Origin: Gymnodinialimonas ceratoperidinii
Lineage (GTDB): Bacteria; Pseudomonadota; Alphaproteobacteria; Rhodobacterales; Rhodobacteraceae
Length of the DNA stretch: 64,000 nt
Direction: 5' to 3'
NCBI RefSeq assembly: GCF_019297855.1
Contig: NZ_CP079194.1
Location: forward strand, 855,501 to 919,500
Program-made: the position numbers and the translations under genes
Shown here: piece after piece, positions 29,492 to 37,836 of the stretch
How the letters are laid out: every line of letters starts with the position of its first letter
Position numbering within the stretch: position 1 is the first letter of the stretch
The notes under the pieces: model-generated
Databases searched by the model: none
Told to the model about the DNA's origin: nothing
What the model saw: only the letters and a program-made list of their open reading frames with translations

Positions 29492-30141
29492 GCCGCCAGC
29501 AGCCGCAGCCCCTGGGTGACATCTGCGCGCAGCGCAAGCCGCAGGCCCGGCTCGTCACCCGCGTTCAGCGCCGCGAGGATCAACCGATGGTGCGGCGGCG
29601 ATTCCGTTCGTCCCAAACGCCCGTAGAGCGCCCGCATTGTCGGGCCCATCTGCAGCCAGACCGTCTCGGCCAGCGCCAGCATCGCCGGTGCTTGCGCGCG
29701 CAGGTAGAGCGTGCGGTGAAACTCGAGGTTCAGCTTGATGTAGGCCACCGCATCGCGCCGCGCGATGACCTGCGCGATCTGGCCGTTGATCGCCTCCATC
29801 CGCTCGATCAGCGCCGGATGCGCGCGGGGCAGGGCGCGCGACGCCAGCTCCGGCTCCAGCAGCGCCCGGATCGAGGCCAGCTCTTCAATCCGCTCGTTCG
29901 ACAATTCCGGCGTCGAGACCCGGCCCGAGGTCGACAGGAACAGCGCGCCTTCGCTCACCAACCTCCGCACGGCCTCGCGCGCGGGGGTCATCGAGACGCC
30001 GAACTCGCGCCCGACACCGCGCAGCGTCATCGCCTGACCCGGGCTCACCTCGCCATACATGATCCGCGAGCGCAGGGCGCGGTAGACGCGGTCATGGGCC
30101 ACGGCCGCGCCGGTCTCGGTGGGGCGGGGGTTCATCAGCAT
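29488..30141 (-). CDS. GntR-family transcriptional regulator, FCD (FadR) class
   Basis: A 217-residue protein. N-terminal winged helix: RVYRALRSRIMYGEVSPGQ and LRGVGREFGVSMTPAREAVRRL. The FCD ligand domain follows with LEFHRTLYLRA and a HHRLILAAL region that usually coordinates a metal. CAGGAGTG before the ATG at 30141 supports that start. It lies 4 bases after the metallopeptidase gene on the same strand and converges with the Hint gene (4-base overlap of 3' ends). Ligand unknown. It could in principle be a TCA-site regulator, but nothing in the sequence shows that. Confidence 0.88.
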   Translation of the reverse strand: MLMNPRPTETGAAVAHDRVYRALRSRIMYGEVSPGQAMTLRGVGREFGVSMTPAREAVRRLVSEGALFLSTSGRVSTPELSNERIEELASIRALLEPELASRALPRAHPALIERMEAINGQIAQVIARRDAVAYIKLNLEFHRTLYLRAQAPAMLALAETVWLQMGPTMRALYGRLGRTESPPHHRLILAALNAGDEPGLRLALRADVTQGLRLLAA

Positions 30142-30145
30142 TCGG

Positions 30146-30865
30146 TCACTCCTGCGCCGGCGCATCGAAGCGCCACGCCAGCAAATCCGCGCCATTGGCA
30201 CGCATCCAGCGGCGGTGTTGGTCGGTCGTCGGGCAAAGCTGCTTGCACAGCCCCCAGAAGCGCGCCGAATGGTTCATCTCCACCAGATGCGCCACCTCGT
30301 GGGCCGCCACGTAATCCAGCACCGCCGGGGGCGCCATGATCAGTCGCCACGAAAACATCAGATCGCCGTTGGACGAGCAAGACCCCCACCGCGAACGGGG
30401 ATCCCGCAGGGTGATTTTGCCATAGCGCTTGCCGATGGCCCCGGCGTGGACCGCCACCGCCGCGCTCAGCCGTTCGCGCGCCATGGCGCTCAGCAGGGCC
30501 TTGATCCGCGGCCCCTCGCGCGGGCCTTCGGGCACCTGCACGACACCGTCGACGAATCGCGCCGCCCGTCCGGTACCCGCCACGATTGCGCGCGGCACGC
30601 CGCAAATCGGGATCTCCGCCCCGATCCGCGCCGCCAGAATGCCGGGCGATCGTCCCAGATGCTCGCGCACCCAAGGCTCCCTCTCGCGAAGGAACGCCAG
30701 CGCCTCGGCCTCCGGCGCCCATGTCGGCAGGCTCAGCGACACGCGCCCGTCCGACCGGCTGACCCGCAGCGAGAATCGCTTCGCCCGCGCGTTTCGGCGC
30801 AACAGGACCTCCACCGGCGGGTCTCCGGGCAGGACATGGGTTGAAACGGGGGATCGAACTGCCAA
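30146..30865 (-). CDS. YgjP/DUF45-type zinc metallopeptidase
   Basis: A 239-residue protein with the family core SRWGSCSSNGDLMFSWRL and the zinc motif HEVAHLVEMNHSARFW (H-E-x-x-H plus a downstream His). The N-terminal domain contains RRNARAKRFSLRVSRSDG. Gene start is TTG at 30865, preceded by GGAG eight bases before. Members are soluble metallopeptidases of uncertain substrate. Leads into the GntR regulator gene (4-base gap). Confidence 0.88.
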   Translation of the reverse strand: MAVRSPVSTHVLPGDPPVEVLLRRNARAKRFSLRVSRSDGRVSLSLPTWAPEAEALAFLREREPWVREHLGRSPGILAARIGAEIPICGVPRAIVAGTGRAARFVDGVVQVPEGPREGPRIKALLSAMARERLSAAVAVHAGAIGKRYGKITLRDPRSRWGSCSSNGDLMFSWRLIMAPPAVLDYVAAHEVAHLVEMNHSARFWGLCKQLCPTTDQHRRWMRANGADLLAWRFDAPAQE

Positions 30866-30991
30866 ATGTAGTGCTCCAAACTGCAGGACGCCGCGCGCGG
30901 CCGGAAAGGCTTTGACAGCCTGACGACACTATGGCAGAGCGCGAGTTCCCGCGATAGCGATGATTGAAGCCCATGAAATTAGGGGGGTGTT

Positions 30992-31330
30992 ATGCCCAAA
31001 GAGGAATGGGGCGTTAAGCGCGTCTGTCCCACAACCGGAAAACGCTTTTACGATCTGGGTGCAAGCCCGATCGTCAGCCCTTACACGGGCGAAGTCGTGG
31101 TTCTGGAAACCGGCAAGGGCGGTGCCCAGAGCCTGGTAGCCGACAAGGCCGCGACCAAAGCCAAGGATAACGAATCGGAAGAAGAGGATCTGGTCCTCGA
31201 CGACGACATCGACATCGATGATGAAGATGACGCCGATCTGCCCGACGATGATGTGCTGGATGATGACGACGAGGACACCGTAGCCCTCGACGATATCGCA
31301 GACGTGGCCTCGGAAGAAGGCGACGACTGA
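30992..31330 (+). CDS. TIGR02300 family protein (FYDLN acid-rich)
   Basis: A 112-residue protein. N-terminal zinc-ribbon-like KEEWGVKRVCPTTGKRFYDL followed by an extremely acidic C-terminus (VLDDDIDIDDEDDADL and similar). This matches the alphaproteobacterial TIGR02300 family with the FYDLN motif and Asp/Glu tail; only one Cys remains in the ribbon. Function unknown. It precedes tRNA-Ala by 90 bases on the same strand. Confidence 0.92.
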   Translation: MPKEEWGVKRVCPTTGKRFYDLGASPIVSPYTGEVVVLETGKGGAQSLVADKAATKAKDNESEEEDLVLDDDIDIDDEDDADLPDDDVLDDDDEDTVALDDIADVASEEGDD

Positions 31331-31420
31331 CCCGGCAAGCGCGGTCTGGCCGAGGAATTGACGCCCGAGCGGATTTTTCGCTTGCACGGCTCGAGCCTCG
31401 GCCTTACACCGCCCGCCAAT

Positions 31421-31496
31421 GGGGCCTTAGCTCAGCTGGGAGAGCGCCTGCATGGCATGCAGGAGGTCAGCGGTTCGATCCCGCTAGGCTCCACCA
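31421..31496 (+). tRNA. tRNA-Ala (anticodon GGC)
   Basis: 76 bases including an encoded CCA end. The acceptor pairs GGGGCCT with AGGCTCC, the D arm has AGCTCAGCTGGGAGAGC, the anticodon loop is ATGGCAT with anticodon GGC on a CCTGC/GCAGG stem, and the T arm holds GGTTCGATCC. No copy of its 3' end is seen downstream in the window, so no integration duplicate is visible. Confidence 0.97.
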
Positions 31497-31497
31497 A

Positions 31498-31566
31498 GCG
31501 CTTTCATGCAAAGCAGGAAAGCGCGAGTCCGACAGGGTATTTCCTGAAAGGAAATGTCCCGAGAGG
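31498..31566. other. Three consecutive hairpins after tRNA-Ala
   Basis: GCGCTTTC/GAAAGCGC (31498-31524, 8 bp), ATTTCCT/AGGAAAT (about 31540-31556, 7 bp) and GTCC/GGAC (about 31556-31568). The first may terminate the tRNA transcript though no T-run follows. The whole gap between TIGR02300 and the next gene (31331-31754) holds only this, the tRNA and the possible transposase remnant. Confidence 0.5.
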
Positions 31567-31574
31567 ACAAGTTC

Positions 31575-31750
31575 TCCAGCATTTACTGATGTAATGCCGC
31601 CGCAGTCCTGCACGCGCGTAGCCCTTGTCCCCCATCGCGGCCGCGCGGATGAGCGCCTCACTCCCGAACAGACCTTGCCGCGCGCCGGATATTGGCACTC
31701 CTCTGTCCGCCTAAAGACCGCCTCGCCCCCACAGCCCGCCAATACCATCG
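31575..31750 (-). pseudogene. Possible remnant of an IS5-type transposase
   Basis: On the minus strand two frames read like pieces of the DDE transposase core: GEAVFRRTEECQYPARGKV and then, in another frame, LIRAAAMGDKGYARAGLRRH, comparable to the 'GDRGYDA-(D/H)-xxR' block of IS5 relatives. A frameshift separates them, there are no terminal repeats, and nothing else of the element is visible. The call rests on a short resemblance and may be chance in GC-rich DNA next to a tRNA. Confidence 0.3.
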
Positions 31751-31754
31751 ACCG

Positions 31755-32048
31755 TCATTCGATCAGCTCGTAGTGCTTGATCGTCCGCGACTCGACCAAT
31801 TCCGCCTCGGCAGGGTCGATATGAGGGCTTTCATAGTCCTCACCGACGAAGCTTTTCAGCGCGTGCAGGTCCTGCCAGACCATGACGAAACTGAATTCTC
31901 TGGGGCTTTCCGCCCGGGCCGCCCCCGGCAGAACCTGAACGATCCCTTTCGTGCGCCGCATCAGGGGAATCGCCGTGTTGTGAAAGAAATCAGCAAATTC
32001 CTTTTCCTTGCCGGGCCGCGTGACGACCTGAAATATCCGCATGATCAT
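31755..32048 (-). CDS. Antibiotic-biosynthesis-monooxygenase-like (dimeric alpha-beta barrel) protein
   Basis: A 97-residue protein with the ABM-fold pattern: an initial beta strand MIMRIFQVVTRPGKEKEF, a helix, IVQVLPGAARAESPREFSFVMVW and the helix-strand ending RTIKHYELIE. The fold fits a small dimeric oxygenase or haem-degrading-type enzyme, but activity cannot be assigned. The ATG at 32048 has AAGGAG nine bases upstream; alternatives at 32057 or 32084 would be too close to or upstream of it. Confidence 0.75.
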   Translation of the reverse strand: MIMRIFQVVTRPGKEKEFADFFHNTAIPLMRRTKGIVQVLPGAARAESPREFSFVMVWQDLHALKSFVGEDYESPHIDPAEAELVESRTIKHYELIE

Positions 32049-32183
32049 GCTCCCCATCTCCTTTTGGTTGGGCCTCGTCCGCATGATCGCCTCAACAGGC
32101 CCATTTGAACCCGGAATTCGTTAATTTTTCGTATGCGCGCGTGCTTGAATGCAAGGGCCCGCGGGACGACAGGTCACGGCACC

Positions 32184-32606
32184 TTACCTGACGTAGAACA
32201 TGACCGAACACGCGCCGTTGCGCACGACCTCCAGCGAGTTGCCGCCCGTGGGCTCCGCAGGGGATGTGTCGGCGACATAGAGCAAATGCGCCAAATCTCC
32301 GTTGTCGAGCACGTGGAAGCCGACGTAATTGGCGGGATCCGGTCCGCAAACGCGAAATTCCTCAACCTCCGGCGAGATGATACGGAAGATGCTGCCACCC
32401 GCCCGCACGGCCTCGATCTGGACTTGTGGCCCGGTTGCGTAGCTCAACTGGTCCGCGGTTATGGTCATTGCGCCAAACATTTCGACCGGGCGGCTGAAGG
32501 GCTGCCAGACGCCGTTGAAATGCCCCTCTGCCATTGCAGCGCCGGGAAGGGTAATGGAGACGGCCAAAATAGTCGTGCGCAGGGTGGTTCTCGGTAAAGT
32601 GCCCAT
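32184..32606 (-). CDS. Small periplasmic protein of unknown function
   Basis: A 140-residue protein with signal peptide (MGTLPRTTLRTTILAVSITL then PGAAMA, cleavage before EGHFNG). The mature domain looks beta-rich and has two Cys (EEFRVCGPDP and RNGACSVMFYVR), compatible with a disulfide between the central and C-terminal strands. GGGAG is about nine bases before the ATG. No family recognised. A 202-base gap precedes it with nothing clear in it. Confidence 0.7.
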   Translation of the reverse strand: MGTLPRTTLRTTILAVSITLPGAAMAEGHFNGVWQPFSRPVEMFGAMTITADQLSYATGPQVQIEAVRAGGSIFRIISPEVEEFRVCGPDPANYVGFHVLDNGDLAHLLYVADTSPAEPTGGNSLEVVRNGACSVMFYVR

Positions 32607-32808
32607 GGAAAAACGCTCCCAAATCAGAAGTTTGAAAAGCAATGAAGAGTTCCATTGTATCAAAAAAGCCGCTCCAACGCACCCTGGAGGTGAACAGGGC
32701 TAAAAGCATTCTTAACCAACACCTTAACCGGCTGTTCACGCGTGCTCACCCGAACGCGGAGCGCCCGATCCCGCAGGAGACCGGACGCCCGGCCGTTACA
32801 GGAGCCCG

Positions 32809-34866
32809 CTACTGGGCCAGGCTCTCCGCCAGCCGCATCAGCTGCACGGCCTCCGCCCGATAGCCGAACTCATCCGCGCCCCGGTTGGCGTTGGCCAGCG
32901 CGATGGCATCGGCGTAATCCCAGTCCCCCAGGAAGTCCGAGCCTCGCAGCAATTGCCCGAACCCGGCGATGGCCGCCGCGAACTGGGCCTCCGTCCCGGG
33001 TTCCGAGGCGGCGGCCGGGATCGGAAAGTCCACCAGCTGGCTGTCCTCCTCCCCCGGCTCCTTCCACCGCAAGGAGATGAAGCCCAACTCATCGTCGAAG
33101 CCGGGCGCGGCCTCTGTATCGCCCTCGTCGGCGGCGTAGCGAAGCGGGGCCACGAGGATGGCGGGCGAGCCCACCGGCGTGACCTCGTAGATCGCCGTCA
33201 CCGAATGCCCGGCCCCGATATCGCCCGCATCCACCGCGTCGTTGGCGAAGTCCTCGCGGGCGAGGGCGCGGGTTTCGTAGCCGATCAGGCGGTATTCGGC
33301 GATCACCTCGGGGTTGAATTCGACCTGCACCTTCAGGTCGTCAGCAATCGGGAAGAGCGCGCCGGCGAGTTGGTCGACCAGCACCCGCTGCGCCTCGTGC
33401 AGCGTGTCGATATAGGCCGCCGTCCCGTTGCCGTTCTGGGCCAGCGCCTGCATCGTGTCGTCCTGCAGATTGCCGCGTCCGAAGCCCAGAACGCTGAGGT
33501 AGATGCCCGTCTCGCGCTGTCGGGCGATGTAGTCCTCCAGCGCGTCAGGGTCGTCGAGCCCGACGTTGAAATCCCCGTCGGTGGCCAGCAGCACGCGGCT
33601 GACGTCGCCCTCCTCGGACATTTCTGCGGCCAGCCGGTAGGCCTCTTCCAATCCGCCGACGCCATTGGTGGAGCCGCCCGCCTGCAGGGCGGTCAGCGCG
33701 GCCGAGATCGTTGCAGTGTCACTGGCCGGGGTCGGGGCGAGGGCCACCCTGGCGCTGCCCGCGTAGGTCACGATGGCGACCTCGTCCTCGGGAGAGAGCC
33801 GGTCGAGCATCAGCCGGAAGGACTGGATCAGCAGCGGCAGCTTGGCCGGGTCATTCATCGAGCCGGAGGTGTCGATCAGGAACACGAGGTTCAGGGGCGG
33901 GCGGTCCTCCACCACGGGCATCTCGCCCTGAATGCCGATGTGAAGAAGCTGCGTGTCGGGGTTCCAGGGGGTCTCGAAGACCTGCACGGTTGGGCGGAAG
34001 GGGCTGATGTCCTCCTCGGTCGGCGCCGGGTAATCATAGGGGAAATAGTTCACCATCTCCTCGATCCGGACCGCGTCGGATGCGGGCAGTTGACCCCGGT
34101 TCAGGGTCGAGCGCAGCAGCGCATAGGAGGCGGTGTCGACATCGATCGAGAAGGTCGAGACGGGGTCCTCCGCCACGATCTGCAGGGGATTGGCGTCGGC
34201 ATTGGCAAATTCCTCGGTCAGCGGTGCCGGGGCCAGAACCGTGTCGACCGCGCTCGGGGCGAGGCGCCCTTGGGGCTGCGTGTTGCCATAACCCTGCTGC
34301 GCGGGTGTGGCGGCGGTCAGGCCGGTGAGGCCGCCACTTGGCGCCGGGGCGGCGACGCGCGGTTCACGGGCGGGCGCGGCAGAATCGGACTCCGGCATTT
34401 CCGCCGCGATCATCGGCGGCGGGGCGGTGGGCTCTGCGGCGAGTTCACCATAGGCGGCACCATCGACGGCGGCTGTGACGCTTTCGGGGGCGCTGGCCTC
34501 GCGCACACGGGTCTCGGACGGTCCCTCCACGACCGGGGTCGTCGGGCCGTCCATGGCAATCGGCCCTTGCAGGAGTTGCTGGCCCTGCGGGCTGAGGAAA
34601 AGAACGCCCACGGCGACGAGGGCGGTGGTGGCGGTCAAAGCGCCGGTGGTCTTGGAAATCAACATGTCAAACGCTCCTCTGAAAATGCCCCGGCTCTCCG
34701 GGGTCTCAGAGCTTTGACGCGCGGCGTCCTGCGATCCTTGGGCGCGGTCGAAAATTTCCATCGAGCGGGCCATCACGTCGGCCTTGCGCGCGGCATCGGG
34801 CGTGGGCGTGGCCTGCGCCATCGCCTTTTTCAGATCGTCCAGATCGTCGAACTTATCGGAGGTCAT
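32809..34866 (-). CDS. Membrane-anchored von Willebrand factor A (YfbK-like) protein
   Basis: A 685-residue protein. A cytoplasmic N-terminus of about 70 residues leads to one membrane helix (about 73-92), an Ala/Pro/Thr linker, a vWF N-terminal domain (FSIDVDTASYALLRSTLNRG, NYFPYDYPAP), a VWA domain with MIDAS motif LIDTSGSM (D332, S334, S336), and the YfbK-type C-terminal domain (about 480-685, KVQVEFNPEVIAEYRLIGYE). Bacterial YfbK proteins have this order; the function is not known. Its ATG overlaps the stop of the sigma-factor gene (ATGA), and its cytoplasmic N-terminus could contact the sigma factor. An upstream frame extension into the sigma gene is a shadow. Confidence 0.9.
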   Translation of the reverse strand: MTSDKFDDLDDLKKAMAQATPTPDAARKADVMARSMEIFDRAQGSQDAARQSSETPESRGIFRGAFDMLISKTTGALTATTALVAVGVLFLSPQGQQLLQGPIAMDGPTTPVVEGPSETRVREASAPESVTAAVDGAAYGELAAEPTAPPPMIAAEMPESDSAAPAREPRVAAPAPSGGLTGLTAATPAQQGYGNTQPQGRLAPSAVDTVLAPAPLTEEFANADANPLQIVAEDPVSTFSIDVDTASYALLRSTLNRGQLPASDAVRIEEMVNYFPYDYPAPTEEDISPFRPTVQVFETPWNPDTQLLHIGIQGEMPVVEDRPPLNLVFLIDTSGSMNDPAKLPLLIQSFRLMLDRLSPEDEVAIVTYAGSARVALAPTPASDTATISAALTALQAGGSTNGVGGLEEAYRLAAEMSEEGDVSRVLLATDGDFNVGLDDPDALEDYIARQRETGIYLSVLGFGRGNLQDDTMQALAQNGNGTAAYIDTLHEAQRVLVDQLAGALFPIADDLKVQVEFNPEVIAEYRLIGYETRALAREDFANDAVDAGDIGAGHSVTAIYEVTPVGSPAILVAPLRYAADEGDTEAAPGFDDELGFISLRWKEPGEEDSQLVDFPIPAAASEPGTEAQFAAAIAGFGQLLRGSDFLGDWDYADAIALANANRGADEFGYRAEAVQLMRLAESLAQ

Positions 34867-35408
34867 GCGTCCTCCTCCTCTTCTGCCTTGAGTGCGCGGA
34901 GCTTCTTTTTCGCCTCGGCCACGCGCCATGAAATCGTCCCTTCCGACACGCCGAGAATCTCGGCCGCCTCGGCGTGGGTCACATCGTCGAGCACCAGCGC
35001 CAGCGTTTCCCGCAGCGCGGGCGACAGCGCCGCCATCGCGCGGTAGAGCCAAGCGGTGGCTTCCTCCGCCTCCTGCGCGGTTTGCACCCGGTCCACCTCC
35101 CAATCGGCCCAACCGTCGGTGGCGCGGGCGTAGCTTGCCTGACGGCGCCGCCGGTCCGTGGCCGCGTTAACCGCGACGCGGTAGAGCCATGTGGTGACCT
35201 TCGCCTGCGCCCGGTAGCCCGACAGTTTGCCGGGCAGGGCGAGGCAGATATCCTGGGTCAGATCCTCGGCTTCGGCGTGGCTTCCCGTCAGCCGGAAGCA
35301 GAGGCCGAAAAGACGGTCGTAGACGCGACTCAGCAAGAGCCGGTAGGCGGCGCGATCGCCGCCTGCGGCCGCAAGGGCCAGGTCTTCATCACTCACATCC
35401 ATGCGCAT
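34863..35408 (-). CDS. ECF-type RNA polymerase sigma factor
   Basis: A 181-residue protein with sigma region 2 (YDRLFGLCFRLTGSHAEAED and TTWLYRVAVNAATDRRRR) and region 4 helix-turn-helix (THAEAAEILGVSEGTISWR). No anti-sigma gene with a ZAS/DUF domain is adjacent. The only partner is the VWA membrane protein, coupled by ATGA. The start is uncertain among ATG codons at 35408, 35402 and 35456; the shorter ones fit the family length. Confidence 0.88.
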   Translation of the reverse strand: MRMDVSDEDLALAAAGGDRAAYRLLLSRVYDRLFGLCFRLTGSHAEAEDLTQDICLALPGKLSGYRAQAKVTTWLYRVAVNAATDRRRRQASYARATDGWADWEVDRVQTAQEAEEATAWLYRAMAALSPALRETLALVLDDVTHAEAAEILGVSEGTISWRVAEAKKKLRALKAEEEEDA

Positions 35409-35653
35409 GTCATAACCTAAGACGCATCGACCCATGCAATCCTTGGGAGCGGTCACGAAATATTTCCAACTTGCGCATCACTGTGGGTAAAATTGAGACC
35501 AGTATTCTCAAAATGCCCTTGACCTTGGGTCGGCCAGAGGGCCAAAGCGGAGGTCTGACGCGTTAATGCCATTCGCCGCAGGTGTCGCTCTGGCGTTCGG
35601 AGCCGCAGGCGAGTACGACGCTTCCATGGGTGAAAAGAGAAGGCGCTGACACA

Positions 35654-36577
35654 ATGCAGATCTACCTACCTATTGCCGAAGTGAGCGTAAACGCGTTCCT
35701 TCTGCTGGGGTTGGGCGGGCTCGTCGGCATTCTGTCAGGCATGTTCGGGGTCGGCGGTGGCTTCCTGATGACGCCGCTTTTGTTCTTCATCGGCATTCCA
35801 CCCGCCGTGGCCGTGGCGACCGAAGCGAACCAGATCGTCGCCTCGTCCTTCTCGGGCGTCTTGGCGCATTTCAAACGGAAAACGGTCGATCTCAAGATGG
35901 GCGGAGTGCTGCTTGTCGGCGGTCTGATTGGCGCGGCCATCGGCGTTCAGGTCTTCGCCGCGCTCACTGCGATCGGTCAGGTCGATCTGTTGGTGAAGCT
36001 CTGTTACGTTGTTTTCCTGGGTATCATCGGCGGCTTGATGTTCTTCGAGAGCCTCAACGCGATCCGCAAGACCCGCTCGGCCGGGGGCGTCGTGCCGCCT
36101 AAACGGCGCCAGCGCGGCTGGATCCATGCGCTGCCCTTCAAGATGCGGTTCCGGACCTCGGGGCTTTATGTCTCGGTGATCCCGCCGGTGGTCGTCGGCC
36201 TCTTCGTCGGTATCCTGTCGGCGATCATGGGTGTGGGCGGCGGCTTCATCATGGTGCCGGCAATGATCTACCTTCTCGGCATGCCGACGAAGGTGGTGGT
36301 GGGCACCTCGCTGTTCCAGATCATCTTCGTAACGGGTTTCGCGACGCTGATGCACGCGACGACGAACTATACCGTCGACATGGTGCTGGCCGTTCTGTTG
36401 TTGGTCGGCGGCGTCGTGGGCGCGCAGATTGGCGCGCGGATCGGCACCAAGCTGAAGGCCGAGCAACTGCGCATCCTTCTGGCGATGATGGTGTTGCTGG
36501 TCTGCGGCAAGCTGGCGTTCGACCTGTTGGTGATGCCGTCCGAGCTGTATTCCATCGGCACGGGGGCGGGTCATTGA
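35654..36577 (+). CDS. TauE/SafE (TSUP) sulfite-exporter-family permease
   Basis: A 307-residue membrane protein with two halves that each contain the TSUP motif: GMFGVGGGFLMTPLL (about residue 32) and IMGVGGGFIMVPAM (about 203). Around eight membrane helices. The family exports sulfite, sulfoacetate, taurine-related anions or other small acids. The ATG is preceded by AGAAGG. It is first in a coupled three-gene operon with TIGR02186 (TTGA overlap) and a SnoaL-like protein. Confidence 0.93.
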   Translation: MQIYLPIAEVSVNAFLLLGLGGLVGILSGMFGVGGGFLMTPLLFFIGIPPAVAVATEANQIVASSFSGVLAHFKRKTVDLKMGGVLLVGGLIGAAIGVQVFAALTAIGQVDLLVKLCYVVFLGIIGGLMFFESLNAIRKTRSAGGVVPPKRRQRGWIHALPFKMRFRTSGLYVSVIPPVVVGLFVGILSAIMGVGGGFIMVPAMIYLLGMPTKVVVGTSLFQIIFVTGFATLMHATTNYTVDMVLAVLLLVGGVVGAQIGARIGTKLKAEQLRILLAMMVLLVCGKLAFDLLVMPSELYSIGTGAGH

Positions 36578-37329
36578 GAGCGCTTGCCGTCCTGATCGCG
36601 AGTTTCCTCGTGGCCGCCGCGCCCGCAACCTCGGAAGAGGTCGTGGCGGGCCTGTCGCAAGATGCCATCAACATCACCGCGAATTTCGAGGGCTCCGAGA
36701 TCCTGATCTTCGGCGCGGTCAGCCGCGTGGCCCCGGCCCCGGAGGGCGACCTCGAGGTGATTATCACGGTCGAGGGCCCCTCGGTGCCCGTCGCCGTGCG
36801 CCGCAAGGACCGCCGCTTCGGCATCTGGGTGAACACCGACTCGATCGAGGTGGACGCCGCGCCGTCCTTCTACGCGGTAGCTACGACCTCGCCGTTCCGC
36901 GAGGTGATCTCGGCCACTGAAAACCTGCGGCACCGGGTCTCGATCCCACGGGCGATCCGGGCGGTCGGCCTGGGCGTCGAGGATGCGGGGGCCTTCACAT
37001 CGGCCCTGATCCGCATCCGCGAATCCGAGGATCTCTACCAATTGATCGAAGGCGGCGTGACCCTGCGCGAGGGGACGCTGTTCGACACCGCCATTCAATT
37101 ACCCGCGAACCTGGTTGAAGGTGACTACCGGACGCGCATAATCTTGACCCGTGGGGGCGAAGTCCTCGACGTTTATCAGCAAGACATTGCGGTGCGGAAA
37201 GTCGGTTTGGAACGGTTCATCTACAATCTCGCCCATGAACGGCCCCTGGTTTACGGCATCCTGTCGTTGACCATCGCCATTCTGGCAGGTTGGCTGGCCT
37301 CTGCCGTGTTCCGCTACATCCGGGCGTGA
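36574..37329 (+). CDS. TIGR02186 family membrane protein
   Basis: A 251-residue protein starting with TTG within the permease stop (TTGA). It has a signal peptide (MRALAVLIASFLVAAAPATS), a beta-rich periplasmic domain (INITANFEGSEILIFGAV, RRFGIWVNTDS) and a C-terminal membrane helix (LVYGILSLTIAILAGWLASA). The alphaproteobacterial TIGR02186 family is almost always next to a TauE/SafE gene, as here, but has no known biochemical role. It probably forms an accessory or binding part of the exporter (inference). Confidence 0.92.
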   Translation: MRALAVLIASFLVAAAPATSEEVVAGLSQDAINITANFEGSEILIFGAVSRVAPAPEGDLEVIITVEGPSVPVAVRRKDRRFGIWVNTDSIEVDAAPSFYAVATTSPFREVISATENLRHRVSIPRAIRAVGLGVEDAGAFTSALIRIRESEDLYQLIEGGVTLREGTLFDTAIQLPANLVEGDYRTRIILTRGGEVLDVYQQDIAVRKVGLERFIYNLAHERPLVYGILSLTIAILAGWLASAVFRYIRA

Positions 37330-37742
37330 GCGCGCAGGCCCACGGCGCCGTGCCCGTGTCGACTGCCGCGCAGCGGGTTGTCCGCCGCTTCTGGAAAGCG
37401 ATGGCCAGCAATGATTTCCACGCCGCCAGCCTCTGCCTGACCGAAGATTTCCGCCTGCAATGGCCGCAGTCCGACGAGGTGATCGAGGGGCGGGAGAATT
37501 TCGCCGCGCTCAACACGGCGTACCCGGCGCAGGGGCCCTGGACCTTCGAGCTGAGACGGATCGTCGGCGAGGGCGCACAGATCGTGACCGAGGTCGGGGT
37601 GAGCGACGGCGCGGCGCGGGCCACGGCCCTGACGTTTCACACGGTGCGGGGTGATCTGATCGCGTTCCAGCGCGAGTTCTGGCCCGATCCTTTCGAGGCG
37701 CCGCCCTGGCGCGCGGCCTGGGTACGTCGCGCCCGGATCTGA
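37326..37742 (+). CDS. SnoaL/NTF2-like protein
   Basis: A 138-residue protein with a GTG start in the TIGR02186 stop (GTGA). A single NTF2-like cone domain: RRFWKAMASNDFHAASLCLT, EDFRLQWPQ, GRENFAALN and QREFWPDPFEAPPWRAAW. Such domains act as small isomerases/hydrolases or ligand-binding proteins. The tight coupling suggests a role with the preceding transport genes, not proven. Confidence 0.8.
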   Translation: MSAQAHGAVPVSTAAQRVVRRFWKAMASNDFHAASLCLTEDFRLQWPQSDEVIEGRENFAALNTAYPAQGPWTFELRRIVGEGAQIVTEVGVSDGAARATALTFHTVRGDLIAFQREFWPDPFEAPPWRAAWVRRARI

Positions 37743-37752
37743 CTGGGGTTGC

Positions 37753-37831
37753 AGGGGGCTCTGCCCCCTTTGGCGTCTTTTCCCAAGGGAAAAGTCACCC
37801 ACCCCCGCCCGTATTTTTGAAAAGATGAAGG
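37753..37831 (+). repeat. Copy d of the dispersed composite repeat
   Basis: Hairpin AGGGGGC-TCT-GCCCCCT (37753-37769), hairpin TTTTCCC-AA-GGGAAAA (37778-37793) and a divergent tail CCCGTATTTTTGAAAAGATG ending at 37831. It sits between the converging SnoaL-like and SDR genes. The order of parts matches copies b and f. Confidence 0.72.
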
Positions 37832-37836
37832 TCGGG

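Noticed and set aside
31467..31748. Minus-strand 93-codon frame across the end of tRNA-Ala
   Set aside because: It starts inside the hypothetical IS remnant and runs through the tRNA antisense; no start context or conserved motif as a gene of its own.
32953..35046. A long plus-strand reading frame (697 codons) opposite the VWA gene
   Set aside because: It is the GC-rich third-position shadow of the real VWA and sigma genes, has no family-like motifs, and its composition is Gly/Arg/His/Val-rich.
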